Numbered from the stretch's first letter, positions 6,401 through 15,607 are shown. The stretch is DNA of 64,000 nucleotides from Streptomyces lincolnensis (GCF_021173675.1 NZ_JAIHON010000006.1:124001-188000), one strand, 5' to 3'. Numbers and translations: made by a program. Notes: generated by a model not told the origin, from the sequence alone.

Positions 6401-9340
6401 ATGCTGGGCCTGCCCGGTGAGCGGGACGCGGTGAGGGCCGCCTGGAACACGATGGGGCGAATGGGCGTGGCACGGGTCGTCGTACGAGAACCACGCACCA
6501 GCACGAGGATCACGCCACCGCTCGCCACACCGGAGGCAACCGCCTTCGCGGTCGCCCTGCTCGACGGCGGCTGGGCGGCGGTGTTCCTGCCCGGCGAACC
6601 CGCCCGCCTCGGACGGCTGCTGCTCTGGAAGCCCACCGGGGCAGCGGCGGCAGATGGCACAGTGCTCGAGGGCATCGAATCCGAGTCGGTGGAACTGGTG
6701 CTGCCGCACGGCCGGTCGGTCCGGCGCCGCAGAGTCGAGGGCTATGGGCTGCCCGCCGCCGTCGCTGTCGCCGCCCTGGCCGACGCCCGGCCGGCGCATC
6801 CGTCCGCCGCGGCCTGGCAAGCCGCCTCCCGCTTCGCGCTGCGGCTGCTCGCCGACGGCCGTCTCCATCCGGCCCTCACCGACGCCGGCTACGACACGTG
6901 GCAGGCGGGTCCCCTCACCGCCGTACAGCGGCAGACGCTGGACGCCCTCGGCACCGCCTTCCCACCCCACGCCCACTGCCTGCCCGAACCCGGCCCGGCT
7001 CCACTGCGCATCGCGGAACCGGTCGCGCTGGTACGCCAGTTCTGCGACGCGGTCGCGGACGACCTGGTCCGTACTCCGGCCGCGCCGCTCGCGATGGGGG
7101 CGCTGCCGTACGCCTGGCGCGAGGCGCGTGCCGTGCCCGTCCTGCGCGAGTGGGCCGAGGAGACCGCCGCCGCGTTCACCGCCGACGTCGGCGTCTCGCT
7201 GCGTGTCGACCTGCCCGAGGGGCGGCGCCGGCAGTTCCGGGCCGTTCTGCAGTTGCACACCGCGGCGGATCCGGCGGTCGTCGTAGAGGCCGCACGGCTG
7301 TGGAACGAGCCGTCCGAGACCGAGCGCCTCCTAGGCCCTCGCGCCGAGACCGAGACGCTGCTCGCACTGCGCCGAGGCGCCCGCGTCTGGCGTCCGCTCG
7401 ACCGGCTGCTGAAGGACGCCGCTCCGGACCAGCTGCGGCTGACCGACGAGGAGGCGTTCGACCTGCTGGGCGACGCCACCGACACGCTGCGCGCCGCCGG
7501 TATCGACGTGCACTGGCCGCGCGAGCTGGTCAAGGCGCTCAGCGCGACTGCCGAGATCGGGCAGCGCACCGCGCCCGGCTCCCGTGCCGGTGGTCTGCTC
7601 GACGCCGACGCCCTCCTCGACTTCCGTTGGCAGCTCTCGCTCGGCGGTGAGCCGCTCACCGAGGCCGAGATGGATGTCCTCGCCGAGGCACGCCGTCCCC
7701 TCGTCAGGCTGCGCGACCAGTGGGTGGTCGCCGACCCGAAGCTGGTGGCCCGCGCCCGACGCCGCCGGATGGAATCGCTCACTCCCATGGAGGCCCTGGG
7801 TGCCGCGCTGACCGGCGAGGTGGAGCGGGACGGGGAGACGATCACCTGTGCTGCGGTCGGGGTGCTCGGCGACCTCGTCGCCCGTATCCGTGAACCCGAG
7901 TCCCGTACTCCCGCCACCCAGCCCGCCGCTCTGAAGGCCACGCTGCGCGACTACCAGAAGCGGGGTCTGGCCTGGCTGGCGGAGATGTGCGAGCTCGGCC
8001 TCGGCGGCTGTCTCGCCGACGACATGGGCCTGGGCAAGACCATCACCCTGCTCGCCCTGCATCTGCACCGGCAGGCCGACCCCGCCACCGCAGGCCCCAC
8101 CCTCGTCGTCTGCCCCACCTCCCTGCTCGGCAACTGGCAGCGCGAGGCCGCCCGGTTCGCGCCCACCACCGCCGTGCGCCGCTACCACGGCGGCGGCCGC
8201 CACCTGAAGGACCTGGCCGGGGACGAGATCGTCCTGGTCACCTACGGTGTCCTGCGCCGCGACCGCGATGCCCTCGCCGAGAGCGCCTGGTCGCTGATCG
8301 CCGCCGACGAGGCCCAGCACGTCAAGAACCCTTACGCCGTCACCGCCCGCGAACTGCGCTCCCTGCCCGCCCGCGCCCGCGTCGCCCTCACCGGTACCCC
8401 TGTGGAGAACAACCTCTCCGAACTGTGGGCGCTCCTCGACTGGACCACCCCCGGACTCCTCGGCCCCCTCGCCGCCTTCCGCGACCGCCACGCCCGCGCG
8501 ATCGAGTCGGGCGAGGACCCGCAGGCCGCCGAACGGCTGTCCCTCCTCGTCCGCCCGTTCCTGCTGCGCCGTCGGAAGTCCGACCCGGGCATCGCACCCG
8601 AACTGCCCGCCAAGACCGAGACCGACCGCGTCGTCCCGCTCACCGCCGAGCAGGCGAGCCTGTACGAGGCGGTGGTCCGCGAGACCATGGCGAAGATCGC
8701 CGAAGCCGACGGCATCGCCCGCCGCGGACTGATCCTCAAACTCCTCACCGCGCTGAAGCAGATCTGCAACCACCCCGCCCAGTACTTGCGCCAGTCCACA
8801 CCCCTGCACGGCCGCTCGGGCAAACTCGACCTGCTCGACGAACTCGTCGACACCATCACCGCCGAGGGCGAGTCGGTACTGGTCTTCACCCAGTACAAGC
8901 AGATGGCGGCTCTGCTGGAGAGACATCTCGCGGAACGAGCCATCCCCACCCTCTTCCTGCACGGCGGCACGCCCGTCACCGCACGCGAGGAGATGGTGGA
9001 ACGCTTCCAGCGAGGCGAAGTGCCGGTGTTCCTGCTGTCGTTGAAGGCGGCCGGCACCGGCCTCGGCCTCACCCGCGCCACCCATGTCGTGCACTACGAC
9101 CGCTGGTGGAACCCCGCTGTCGAGGACCAGGCCACCGACCGCGCCTACCGCATCGGCCAGGACAAGCCCGTCCAGGTCCACAAGCTCATCGCCGAGGGCA
9201 CCGTGGAGGACAGGGTGGCGAAGCTGCTGGAATCCAAGCGGGCGCTCGCCGACGCCGTCGTCGGATCAGGCGAGGCCACTCTGACCGAACTGTCCGACGC
9301 CGACCTCGCCGAACTCGTCGCACTGGGGAGGCAGTCATGA
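6401..9340 (+). CDS. SNF2/HepA-type DEAD/DEAH helicase
   Basis: Protein of 979 aa. The C-terminal half is a complete SNF2 ATPase: DDMGLGKT (Walker A) near residue 541, DEAQH (Walker B) near 636, LTGTPVENNLSELW (motif III), FTQYKQM, LHGGT, KAAGTGLGLT and DRAYRIGQ near 913. The N-terminal ~500 aa is the large poorly conserved region usual in HepA-like bacterial SNF2 proteins. Such proteins translocate on duplex DNA and remodel nucleoprotein complexes. The stop overlaps the SWIM gene (ATGA), so the two are translated together. The start is uncertain: ATG 6401 gives the longest protein, but ATG 6452 is possible and neither has a strong Shine-Dalgarno. Confidence 0.9.
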   Translation: MLGLPGERDAVRAAWNTMGRMGVARVVVREPRTSTRITPPLATPEATAFAVALLDGGWAAVFLPGEPARLGRLLLWKPTGAAAADGTVLEGIESESVELVLPHGRSVRRRRVEGYGLPAAVAVAALADARPAHPSAAAWQAASRFALRLLADGRLHPALTDAGYDTWQAGPLTAVQRQTLDALGTAFPPHAHCLPEPGPAPLRIAEPVALVRQFCDAVADDLVRTPAAPLAMGALPYAWREARAVPVLREWAEETAAAFTADVGVSLRVDLPEGRRRQFRAVLQLHTAADPAVVVEAARLWNEPSETERLLGPRAETETLLALRRGARVWRPLDRLLKDAAPDQLRLTDEEAFDLLGDATDTLRAAGIDVHWPRELVKALSATAEIGQRTAPGSRAGGLLDADALLDFRWQLSLGGEPLTEAEMDVLAEARRPLVRLRDQWVVADPKLVARARRRRMESLTPMEALGAALTGEVERDGETITCAAVGVLGDLVARIREPESRTPATQPAALKATLRDYQKRGLAWLAEMCELGLGGCLADDMGLGKTITLLALHLHRQADPATAGPTLVVCPTSLLGNWQREAARFAPTTAVRRYHGGGRHLKDLAGDEIVLVTYGVLRRDRDALAESAWSLIAADEAQHVKNPYAVTARELRSLPARARVALTGTPVENNLSELWALLDWTTPGLLGPLAAFRDRHARAIESGEDPQAAERLSLLVRPFLLRRRKSDPGIAPELPAKTETDRVVPLTAEQASLYEAVVRETMAKIAEADGIARRGLILKLLTALKQICNHPAQYLRQSTPLHGRSGKLDLLDELVDTITAEGESVLVFTQYKQMAALLERHLAERAIPTLFLHGGTPVTAREEMVERFQRGEVPVFLLSLKAAGTGLGLTRATHVVHYDRWWNPAVEDQATDRAYRIGQDKPVQVHKLIAEGTVEDRVAKLLESKRALADAVVGSGEATLTELSDADLAELVALGRQS

Positions 9341-10581
9341 GCCCGTCCGTCCCCGGGCCTCGCCGTGCACCCGGCCGCGGCAGGCGTGCCTTCGCGGCGA
9401 CGTGGTGGGGCCAGGCGTGGGTGACGGCCCTGGAGGACTCCACCCTGGACTCGGGGCGGCTGTCACGCGGACGCACCTACGCCCGCAAGGACATGGTCGG
9501 CGCGGTCACCATCGCCCCCGGCCAGGTCAAGGCCGCTGTCCAGGGCAGCCGTCCGCGCCCGTACCGCTCCGCCGTCCACCTGCCCGTCCTCACCGACGCC
9601 CAGTGGCACACCCTTCTCGACGCCATCGCGGCTCGAGCCGGGCATCTCGCGGCACTCCTCGACGGTGAGATGCCCGCAGAGCTCATCGACGACGCCCGCC
9701 ACGCCGGCGTCCCCCTCCTCCCGCAACCCACCGAGCTCGACCCCGAATGCTCCTGCCCCGACTGGGGCCATCCCTGCAAACATGCTGCCGCGCTCTGCTA
9801 CGCCATCGCCGCCACCATCGACGACGACCCGTTCGTGCTGTTCGCGCTGCGGGGCCGTGGACGGGACGACGTCCTCGCAGAACTGCGCGCACGCCGGACG
9901 GCGGGCCGGACCACGGACGCCCCGCCCGCTCCACCCGGTGTCCACGCGGCCGGCGCCTACGCCGCGTGGACCGCCCTGGCCGAGCACGCCCCGGGGTGGC
10001 CCGACCTGCCCGAACCGTCCGCCCACGACGCCGCGCTGCCGGTCCCCCCACCGACCGGCAGCGGCCTCGCCGGCGCCGACCTGGAGCGCCTGATGACCGA
10101 TGTCTCAGCACGCGCGGCACGGCTGCTGTCGGGCGACGCCACCACCCTGCACCTGACCCAGCACCAGGACACCGTACGCATCGCCGCGAGCGGCCCCGGC
10201 CCTGAGTGGTTCCACAGCCTGGTCCAGAACACCGGCGCCAACCCCACCGCTTTTGCCCGTCTCACCCGCGCATGGCGCCACGGCGGCCCCACCGGCATCA
10301 CCGTCGTCGAACAGCCCCACAGCCCGGAACCGTCAGCGATGACCGCAGCCCGTATCGCCCTGACCACGGCCCTCGCCGAGATGACCGACACCCCCGTCCG
10401 CCTCAGGGCCTGGCGCAACCGCCTCACCCTCCCCGACCACGGCATCCAGCTGCGCCTGGGGCCCGACGCCCGCTGGTACCCCTACCTCCAGGACGACGAC
10501 GGCCAATGGTGGCCGGCGGCACCGCCCGACACCGACCCCGTTTCCGCGCTCACCGCGATCTGGCAACGCACCGGGATGTAG
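9337..10581 (+). CDS. SWIM zinc-finger protein
   Basis: Protein of 414 aa. The SWIM motif CxCx(n)CxH is plain: CSCPDWGHPCKH near residue 139. The N-terminus (TWWGQAWVTALEDSTLDSGRLSRGR) and this layout are those of the SWIM proteins that accompany SNF2 helicases in many actinomycetes. SWIM fingers bind zinc and mediate DNA or protein contacts. The ATG overlaps the helicase stop by 4 bp, indicating a two-protein complex made in fixed ratio. The C-terminal part contains two diverged repeats rich in Trp and His. Molecular role unknown. Confidence 0.88.
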   Translation: MSPSVPGPRRAPGRGRRAFAATWWGQAWVTALEDSTLDSGRLSRGRTYARKDMVGAVTIAPGQVKAAVQGSRPRPYRSAVHLPVLTDAQWHTLLDAIAARAGHLAALLDGEMPAELIDDARHAGVPLLPQPTELDPECSCPDWGHPCKHAAALCYAIAATIDDDPFVLFALRGRGRDDVLAELRARRTAGRTTDAPPAPPGVHAAGAYAAWTALAEHAPGWPDLPEPSAHDAALPVPPPTGSGLAGADLERLMTDVSARAARLLSGDATTLHLTQHQDTVRIAASGPGPEWFHSLVQNTGANPTAFARLTRAWRHGGPTGITVVEQPHSPEPSAMTAARIALTTALAEMTDTPVRLRAWRNRLTLPDHGIQLRLGPDARWYPYLQDDDGQWWPAAPPDTDPVSALTAIWQRTGM

Positions 10582-10631
10582 TACAAATCCCTCAGCATTG
10601 CTCGCAGTCACCAGAACATAGGGTCGTAGGC

Positions 10632-11525
10632 ATGCGACTGAGCACCGTAATACTTCCCATCCATAGGTGGGGCGAGGGACAGAAGGTCTGGCAGCACGCC
10701 GAAGGCCTCGGGTTTCACACCGCCTACACCTACGACCACCTCTCCTGGCGCACCTTCCGGGACGGGCCGTGGTTCGGGGCGGTGCCCACGCTGACCGCAG
10801 CGGCGACGGCTACGCAGAGTATGCGGCTGGGTACCCTCGTAACCTCGCCGAACTTCCGGCACCCGGTGACCCTCGCCAAGGAACTGATCTCGCTCGACGA
10901 CATCTCCGGCGGCCGGGTCACCCTGGGCATCGGCGCGGGCGGCACCGGCTTCGACGCCACCGCGCTCGGGCAGGAGCCGTGGACCCCGCGGGAGCGGGCC
11001 GACCGGTTCGGAGAGTTCGTCCCCCTGCTCGACCGGCTGCTGACCGAGGACTCCGTGTCGTACGAGGGCGACTTCTACTCGGCGCACGAGGCCCGCAACA
11101 TCCCCGGGTGTGTGCAGCGGCCCCGGCTGCCCTTCGCCGTCGCGGCGACCGGTCCGCGCGGACTGAAGCTCGCCGCGCGCTACGGACAGGCGTGGGTGAC
11201 CACCGGCGACCCGCGGCTGTACGAGAACGGCACTCCTGAACAGTCGGTTCAAGCCATTCGCGGACAGCACGACAAGCTGGCCGACGCGTGCGCCGCGCTG
11301 GGGCGGGACGTGAGCGGCATGGACCGCGTCCTGCTCACCGGTTTCACGCCCGACCGCGGCCGTCCGCTCCGCTCCCTCGACGCCTTCGTGGACTTCGCGG
11401 GCCGGCACCGGGAGATCGGCTTCACGGAGATCGTGATCCACTGGCCCGTCCCGGACTCGGACTTCGCCGCCGACGAGAAGATCTTCGAGCAGATCGCCAT
11501 GGAGGCCCCGGCCCAGCTGAGCTGA
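10632..11525 (+). CDS. LLM-class flavin/F420-dependent oxidoreductase
   Basis: Protein of 297 aa, full length for a luciferase-like (LLM) F420-dependent oxidoreductase with a TIM-barrel fold. The N-terminus MRLSTVILPIHRW leads into HTAYTYDHLSWRTFRDG, RLGTLVTSPNFRHPVTLAKELISLDD, GRVTLGIGAGGTGFD, PFAVAATGPRGLKLAARYG and a C-terminal EIVIHWPVPD. Substrate unknown. Its first ~75 codons are a diverged duplicate of the remnant at 5300-5554, so the incoming segment appears to have supplied this 5' end. The leader (10582-10631) is more AT-rich than its surroundings and has no strong ribosome binding site. Confidence 0.85.
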   Translation: MRLSTVILPIHRWGEGQKVWQHAEGLGFHTAYTYDHLSWRTFRDGPWFGAVPTLTAAATATQSMRLGTLVTSPNFRHPVTLAKELISLDDISGGRVTLGIGAGGTGFDATALGQEPWTPRERADRFGEFVPLLDRLLTEDSVSYEGDFYSAHEARNIPGCVQRPRLPFAVAATGPRGLKLAARYGQAWVTTGDPRLYENGTPEQSVQAIRGQHDKLADACAALGRDVSGMDRVLLTGFTPDRGRPLRSLDAFVDFAGRHREIGFTEIVIHWPVPDSDFAADEKIFEQIAMEAPAQLS

Positions 11526-11617
11526 CAGCACGGGAGAACGCGCAGGTGGGGACGGTATCTCCTCAGATGTGCGGGCTCCCGCACGGTCGTGCGGGCCGTC
11601 TGAAGGACAATGGGCGG

Positions 11618-12487
11618 GTGACCTCAGCGACTAGACAGCCCGAAACCCCGGCCGCCACCGTCCCGCCGCGCCTGATAGCCACCGACCTCGACGGCACCCT
11701 CCTGCGTGACGACAAGTCGGTCTCCCCGCGCACGGTCGCGGCCCTCGCCGCCGCCGAGGAAGCGGGCATCGAGGTCTTCTTCGTCACCGGGCGTCCGGCC
11801 CGCTGGATGGACGTCGTCAGCGAGCACGTCCACGGCCACGGCCTGGCGATCTGCGGCAACGGCGCCGCCGTCGTCGACCTGCACGGCGGCCCCGGTGCCC
11901 ACCGCTTCGTGAAGGTGCGCGAGCTGGAGCGGGAGAACGCCCTGGACGCCGTACGGCTGCTGCGCGAGGCCGCGTCGGGCACGGTCTACGCCGTCGAGCA
12001 GACCTTCGGCTTCCACCAGGAGCCCGACTACCCGAAGCTGCACATGGAGATCCCCGACGAGCTCCAGCCCGCCGAGCAGCTGCTGGCGCCGGACGGACCC
12101 GGGGCCGACGAGCCGGTGCTCAAGATCCTCGCCTATCACCCCACGCTCGACCCGGACGCCTTCCTCACTCTCGCCCGGCTGGCCGTCGGCGAGCGTGCCA
12201 GCGTGACCCGCTCCAGCCCCAGCGCCCTGCTGGAGATCAGCGGGCCCGGCGTCTCCAAGGCCAGCACGCTCGCGCTGTGCTGCGCCGAGCGCGGCATCTC
12301 GCACGAGGAGGTCGTCGCCTTCGGGGACATGCCGAACGACGTGGAGATGCTCACCTGGGCCGGCCGGTCGTACGCGATGGGCAACGCGCACCCGGACGTG
12401 ATCGCCGCCGCGTCGGGCCGGACGGTCGCCAACAACGAGGACGGGGTCGCGGTCGTGATCGAGCGGCTCGTGGCCGAGCGCGGATAG
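11618..12487 (+). CDS. HAD-superfamily hydrolase, Cof subfamily
   Basis: Protein of 289 aa. The HAD motifs are visible: TDLDGTLL (nucleophile Asp) near residue 23, FFVTGRPA (motif II Thr), and GDMPNDVEML (motif IV acids) near the C-terminus, with a Lys before it in SKASTLALCC. The large C2-type cap makes it a Cof/YidA-like sugar-phosphate or cofactor phosphatase. Start GTG 11618 is preceded by GAAGGACA. It runs convergently into the M23 peptidase gene, 12 bp away. The preferred substrate cannot be inferred. Confidence 0.85.
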   Translation: MTSATRQPETPAATVPPRLIATDLDGTLLRDDKSVSPRTVAALAAAEEAGIEVFFVTGRPARWMDVVSEHVHGHGLAICGNGAAVVDLHGGPGAHRFVKVRELERENALDAVRLLREAASGTVYAVEQTFGFHQEPDYPKLHMEIPDELQPAEQLLAPDGPGADEPVLKILAYHPTLDPDAFLTLARLAVGERASVTRSSPSALLEISGPGVSKASTLALCCAERGISHEEVVAFGDMPNDVEMLTWAGRSYAMGNAHPDVIAAASGRTVANNEDGVAVVIERLVAERG

Positions 12488-12499
12488 CGGCGCGGGGGC

Positions 12500-13585
12500 T
12501 CACCCCAGCGCCACTCCCCGGGCCGACAGCCACGGCACCGGGTCGACCCCCGAGCCCGGCTCCGGGGTGACCCGCACCTCGAAGTGCAGGTGCGGGCCGG
12601 TGGAGTTGCCGGTCGTGCCCGACTGTCCGATCCACTGCCCGGGCGCGACCTGGTCGCCCTGGTCGACGGTGACGGCGGCGAGATGGGCGTACTGCGTGTA
12701 GTAGCCGCCCGCGTGCTCGACGACGATCTCGATGCCGAAGGCGCCCCCGCACGACACCTTCACCACGCGGCCCGTGCCGACCGCCCGCACCGGCGTGCCG
12801 ATCGGCACCGCGAAGTCCTGCCCGGTGTGCCGGGTCGCCCACCGGGCGCCGCCGCTGCCGAACCCGGAGGACAGCTGGTACATCTCCACCGGGGCGACCC
12901 ACGCGCTCGTCACGGCCGGCGGTGGCTGGTCCAAGCGGACGGCACCACGGCAGGCACCGGCCGCGACCGAGGCGTCGGCCTGCCCCTGCAACTGCCATCG
13001 CGCCTGGTCGAGCTTGGCCTCGATGTCTCTCTTCAGATCCACCAGTTCGGTGTTGCGCTTCTCCAACTCCCGCCAGGCGGCCGCCGCCTTCGCCTCGTCC
13101 GCGGCCAGGCGGGCCTCGGCGCGGCGGCTCTTGTCGATCGAGTTGTTGACGGCGAGCTGCGTCTGGGAGAACACATGCTGACCCCGCATCAGCTCGTCCG
13201 GGCTGCCCGCGAGGATGATCTGCGCGGTCAGCGGAAGCCCGCCGCCGGTGCGGTACTGGGCCCGCGCGACCCGGCCCAGGTCCTCGTGCAGGACGGCGAT
13301 CTCCCGCCGCTCGCGGTCGAGCAGCGCCTCCGCCTTCAAGGCCTGTGCCCGCTGCGCCTCGGCCTCGGTCCGCCCCTGCTCGTACTGCCGCGTCGCGACG
13401 GCCGCGTCCTCGTACAGCCGGGCCACCTGCGCGCTGACCCCGGCTCCGGCGGCTCCATGAACACCTCCACCGTCGCTGCCGACGGCATCGGTGGAGTCGG
13501 CGGAGTCGGTCGGCCGGGCCGCGAGCACGGCGAACGCGCACAGCAGCGCCGGAACGAGCAGCGGATGACGGCGAGGTGAGCGCAT
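12500..13585 (-). CDS. secreted M23 (LytM-type) peptidase with coiled coil
   Basis: Protein of 361 aa. A signal peptide (MRSPRRHPLLVPALLCAFAVLAA) is followed by a long helical region rich in Glu/Ala/Arg (about 55-200) that should form a coiled coil, as in EnvC/NlpD-like or RipA-like envelope proteins. The C-terminal domain is LytM: HTGQDFAVPIGTPV (first zinc His and Asp), GYYTQYAHL and GPHLHFEV (His-x-His). All zinc ligands are present, so it should be an active peptidoglycan endopeptidase. A conserved-looking GACRGAVRL segment lies between coil and peptidase. Confidence 0.9.
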   Translation of the reverse strand: MRSPRRHPLLVPALLCAFAVLAARPTDSADSTDAVGSDGGGVHGAAGAGVSAQVARLYEDAAVATRQYEQGRTEAEAQRAQALKAEALLDRERREIAVLHEDLGRVARAQYRTGGGLPLTAQIILAGSPDELMRGQHVFSQTQLAVNNSIDKSRRAEARLAADEAKAAAAWRELEKRNTELVDLKRDIEAKLDQARWQLQGQADASVAAGACRGAVRLDQPPPAVTSAWVAPVEMYQLSSGFGSGGARWATRHTGQDFAVPIGTPVRAVGTGRVVKVSCGGAFGIEIVVEHAGGYYTQYAHLAAVTVDQGDQVAPGQWIGQSGTTGNSTGPHLHFEVRVTPEPGSGVDPVPWLSARGVALG

Positions 13586-13733
13586 GTCAGCGATCGTGAC
13601 CCGGGCGAGGGGCCGCGGTCCTGTTCAAGTCGTACGGGTGGGGGACCGGTTGCGGCAGATGGGTCAGTGCGGCCGTGCCGCGAGGGCCGGTACGGCTCAG
13701 CGCGCTCGTGCCGGCGAAGAGGGCCGGAACGGG

Positions 13734-15440
13734 TCAGTGCGGTGCCTGCCACACCACCGTCGTACCGCCGCCGTCCTTCCCGATGCCGGGGCCGTGCCGA
13801 CTGTCGCCGCCGAGGGACTCCGCGCGCCGCCGGAGGTTCCGCAGCCCGCTGCGCCGGCCGCCCTCGGGGATGCCGACGCCGTCGTCCGCGACGCTCAGCC
13901 GCACCCCGGGCCGGCCGTCCGGCAGCGTCACGGTCGCGTCGACGACGACCTCGATCCGGGAGGCCCCGGCGTGCCGGAAGGCGTTGGAGAGCGCCTCGCG
14001 CAGGGCCGCGACGAGGTTCTTGCCGGTGGCGTCGCCGACGACGGCGTCGACCGGGCCGACGAAGCGGTACGCGGGCGTGAAGCCGAGCGGCACGGCGGCC
14101 GTGGTGATCTCGCGCAGGACGCGCGTGCGCAGTCCCGCCGGGGTCTCGGAGGGCCCCTGCTGGAGCGCGAAGATCGCCGTGCGGATCTCCTGGATGGTGA
14201 CGTCGAGTTCGTCGACGGCCTTGCCCACACCGTCGCGCACCTCGGGCACGCTCGACCGGCGCTGGGCGCTCTCCAGCATCATCCCGGTGCTGAACAGCCG
14301 TTGGATGACGAGGTCGTGCAGGTCGCGGGCGATACGGTCGCGGTCCTCGAACACCGCCAGCCGCTCGCGGTCGCGCTGTGCCTCGGCCATCTTCAACGCG
14401 AGCGCCGCCTGCGAGGCGAACTGGACCGCGAGGGCCCGCTCCACCCGTGTGAACGGTCGCTCCCCTCGCGCGCGGGGCGTGACGAGACTGCCCAGGACCC
14501 GGCCGTCGCTCTGGAGGGGCAGCATCATGATCGGGCCGTACTGTCCCGCGGGGCCGGTGGCCAGGCGCGGGTCGGCGGCCGCGTCCTCCACGAACACGGC
14601 CTGACCGTCGAGGAGTTCGGCGACGATCGCGTTCTCGGGCCCGATCACCCTGCCGAGCGAGTTCGAGGGCCGGTCCGCGCACACGGCGACGATCTCCAGG
14701 CCGCCCTCGTCGGCGGGCAGCAGCACGATCCCGGCGGCCGAACCGGACAGCCGGCGCGCCTGCTCGGCCACCACCTGGAGGGCGTCGTCGGCGTCGCCGC
14801 CGGACAGCAGGGCGGTGGTGACGGCCACCGACCCGTCGATCCAGCGTTCGCGCTGCTGGGCCGCTTCGTAGAGCCGGGCGTTGCCGATGGCGATACCGGC
14901 CTCCGTGGCCAGCACCCGCACCATGTCGAGGTCCTCGTCGTCGAAGGGGGCGCCGCCGCGCTTCTCCGTCAGATAGAGGTTCCCGAAGATCTCGCCCTGG
15001 ACGCGGACGGGAACGCCGAGGAAGCCGCGCATCGGCGGATGGTGGTCGGGGAAACCGCACGAGCGCGGATCCTCGGTGAGGTCCGTGAGCCGGACCGGTT
15101 CCGGGTCGCGGATCAGCGCTCCCAGCAGGCCCTTGCGTCCGTCGGGCAGCCGTCCGATCCGCCGCGCGGTGGCGGTGCCGACCCCGCGGAAGACGAAGTC
15201 GGCGAGACCGTCCCCGTCCTCGACGACCACACCGAGGGCCGCGTAGCGGGCACCGGTCAGGGCCGCGGCCGTCTCACAGATGCGTTCCAGCGTGGAGTGC
15301 AGCTCCAGACCGCTGCCGACGGACCGCATCGCCTCCAGCAGCCGCGACACCCGCGCCGCCGGTGGGGGTGGTGGGGCCGGCGGGCCCGGTGCATGGGCGG
15401 GGGAGGGCGACGGGACGCCGGACACCGGTGCGGGAGACAT
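13734..15440 (-). CDS. GAF-domain sensor histidine kinase (DevS/DosS-like)
   Basis: Protein of 568 aa without membrane segments. A Pro/Ala-rich N-terminus is followed by two GAF domains (about 50-195 and 210-365), a dimerisation helix with the phospho-acceptor His in RDLHDLVIQRLFSTGM (near 390), and an HATPase domain with N-box REALSNAFRHA and ADDGVGIP. The layout matches the mycobacterial DevS/DosS redox and gas sensors, whose first GAF binds haem; whether this one does cannot be told from sequence. No response regulator gene is adjacent, so it is an orphan kinase here. Confidence 0.88.
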   Translation of the reverse strand: MSPAPVSGVPSPSPAHAPGPPAPPPPPAARVSRLLEAMRSVGSGLELHSTLERICETAAALTGARYAALGVVVEDGDGLADFVFRGVGTATARRIGRLPDGRKGLLGALIRDPEPVRLTDLTEDPRSCGFPDHHPPMRGFLGVPVRVQGEIFGNLYLTEKRGGAPFDDEDLDMVRVLATEAGIAIGNARLYEAAQQRERWIDGSVAVTTALLSGGDADDALQVVAEQARRLSGSAAGIVLLPADEGGLEIVAVCADRPSNSLGRVIGPENAIVAELLDGQAVFVEDAAADPRLATGPAGQYGPIMMLPLQSDGRVLGSLVTPRARGERPFTRVERALAVQFASQAALALKMAEAQRDRERLAVFEDRDRIARDLHDLVIQRLFSTGMMLESAQRRSSVPEVRDGVGKAVDELDVTIQEIRTAIFALQQGPSETPAGLRTRVLREITTAAVPLGFTPAYRFVGPVDAVVGDATGKNLVAALREALSNAFRHAGASRIEVVVDATVTLPDGRPGVRLSVADDGVGIPEGGRRSGLRNLRRRAESLGGDSRHGPGIGKDGGGTTVVWQAPH

Positions 15441-15502
15441 GCACCGAGCCTAATTAGTCCCCTTTGGTACGGAAAGTCGAGCCGGACCGGCGGCACATCA
15501 CG

Positions 15503-15607
15503 CACCGGGACGCGTGCTCATCGGCGCGTTTTCACCGGGATGCGTGCCCATCGGCGCGTGTTCACCGGGATGCGTGCCCACTGGCGCGTGTGCACCGGAA
15601 TGCGCGC
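15503..15607. repeat. 30-bp tandem repeat, about 3.5 copies
   Basis: Units begin at 15503, 15533, 15563 and 15593, each starting CACCGG(G/A)A and continuing (c/t)gcg(t/c)gc(c/t)ca. The copies differ at a few positions. The array fills the gap between the histidine kinase start and the cydCD stop, and the fourth, partial copy runs into the end of cydCD. Confidence 0.85.

Larger units (their letters stand above)
5524..10631. mobile_element. putative inserted island (VapBC + SNF2/SWIM) within an LLM oxidoreductase gene
   Basis: The segment separates a truncated LLM 5' end from an intact LLM gene with a diverged 5' end. It carries a toxin-antitoxin pair on the - strand and a coupled SNF2-helicase/SWIM pair on the + strand. 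No integrase, transposase or clear terminal inverted repeat was seen, so the mechanism of entry is unknown. An element that regenerates the target gene's 5' end, or transfer by homologous recombination from another strain, would both give this picture. The exact right boundary may lie inside the LLM copy, near 10850. Confidence 0.5.

Noticed and set aside
5597..7258. A 553-codon open frame on the - strand covering the PIN toxin, antitoxin and helicase
   Set aside because: Only its last 133 codons look like a protein. The rest is antisense to the helicase, with repeated low-complexity residues, as is usual in high-GC DNA.
5300..10852. Recent tandem duplication of the LLM gene
   Set aside because: The two copies differ at many positions, so a recent exact duplication does not fit; an insertion carrying its own 5' end fits better.
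15503..15607. CRISPR array
   Set aside because: The 30-bp units are contiguous, without unique spacers, and there are no cas genes. No other spaced repeat was found in the window.
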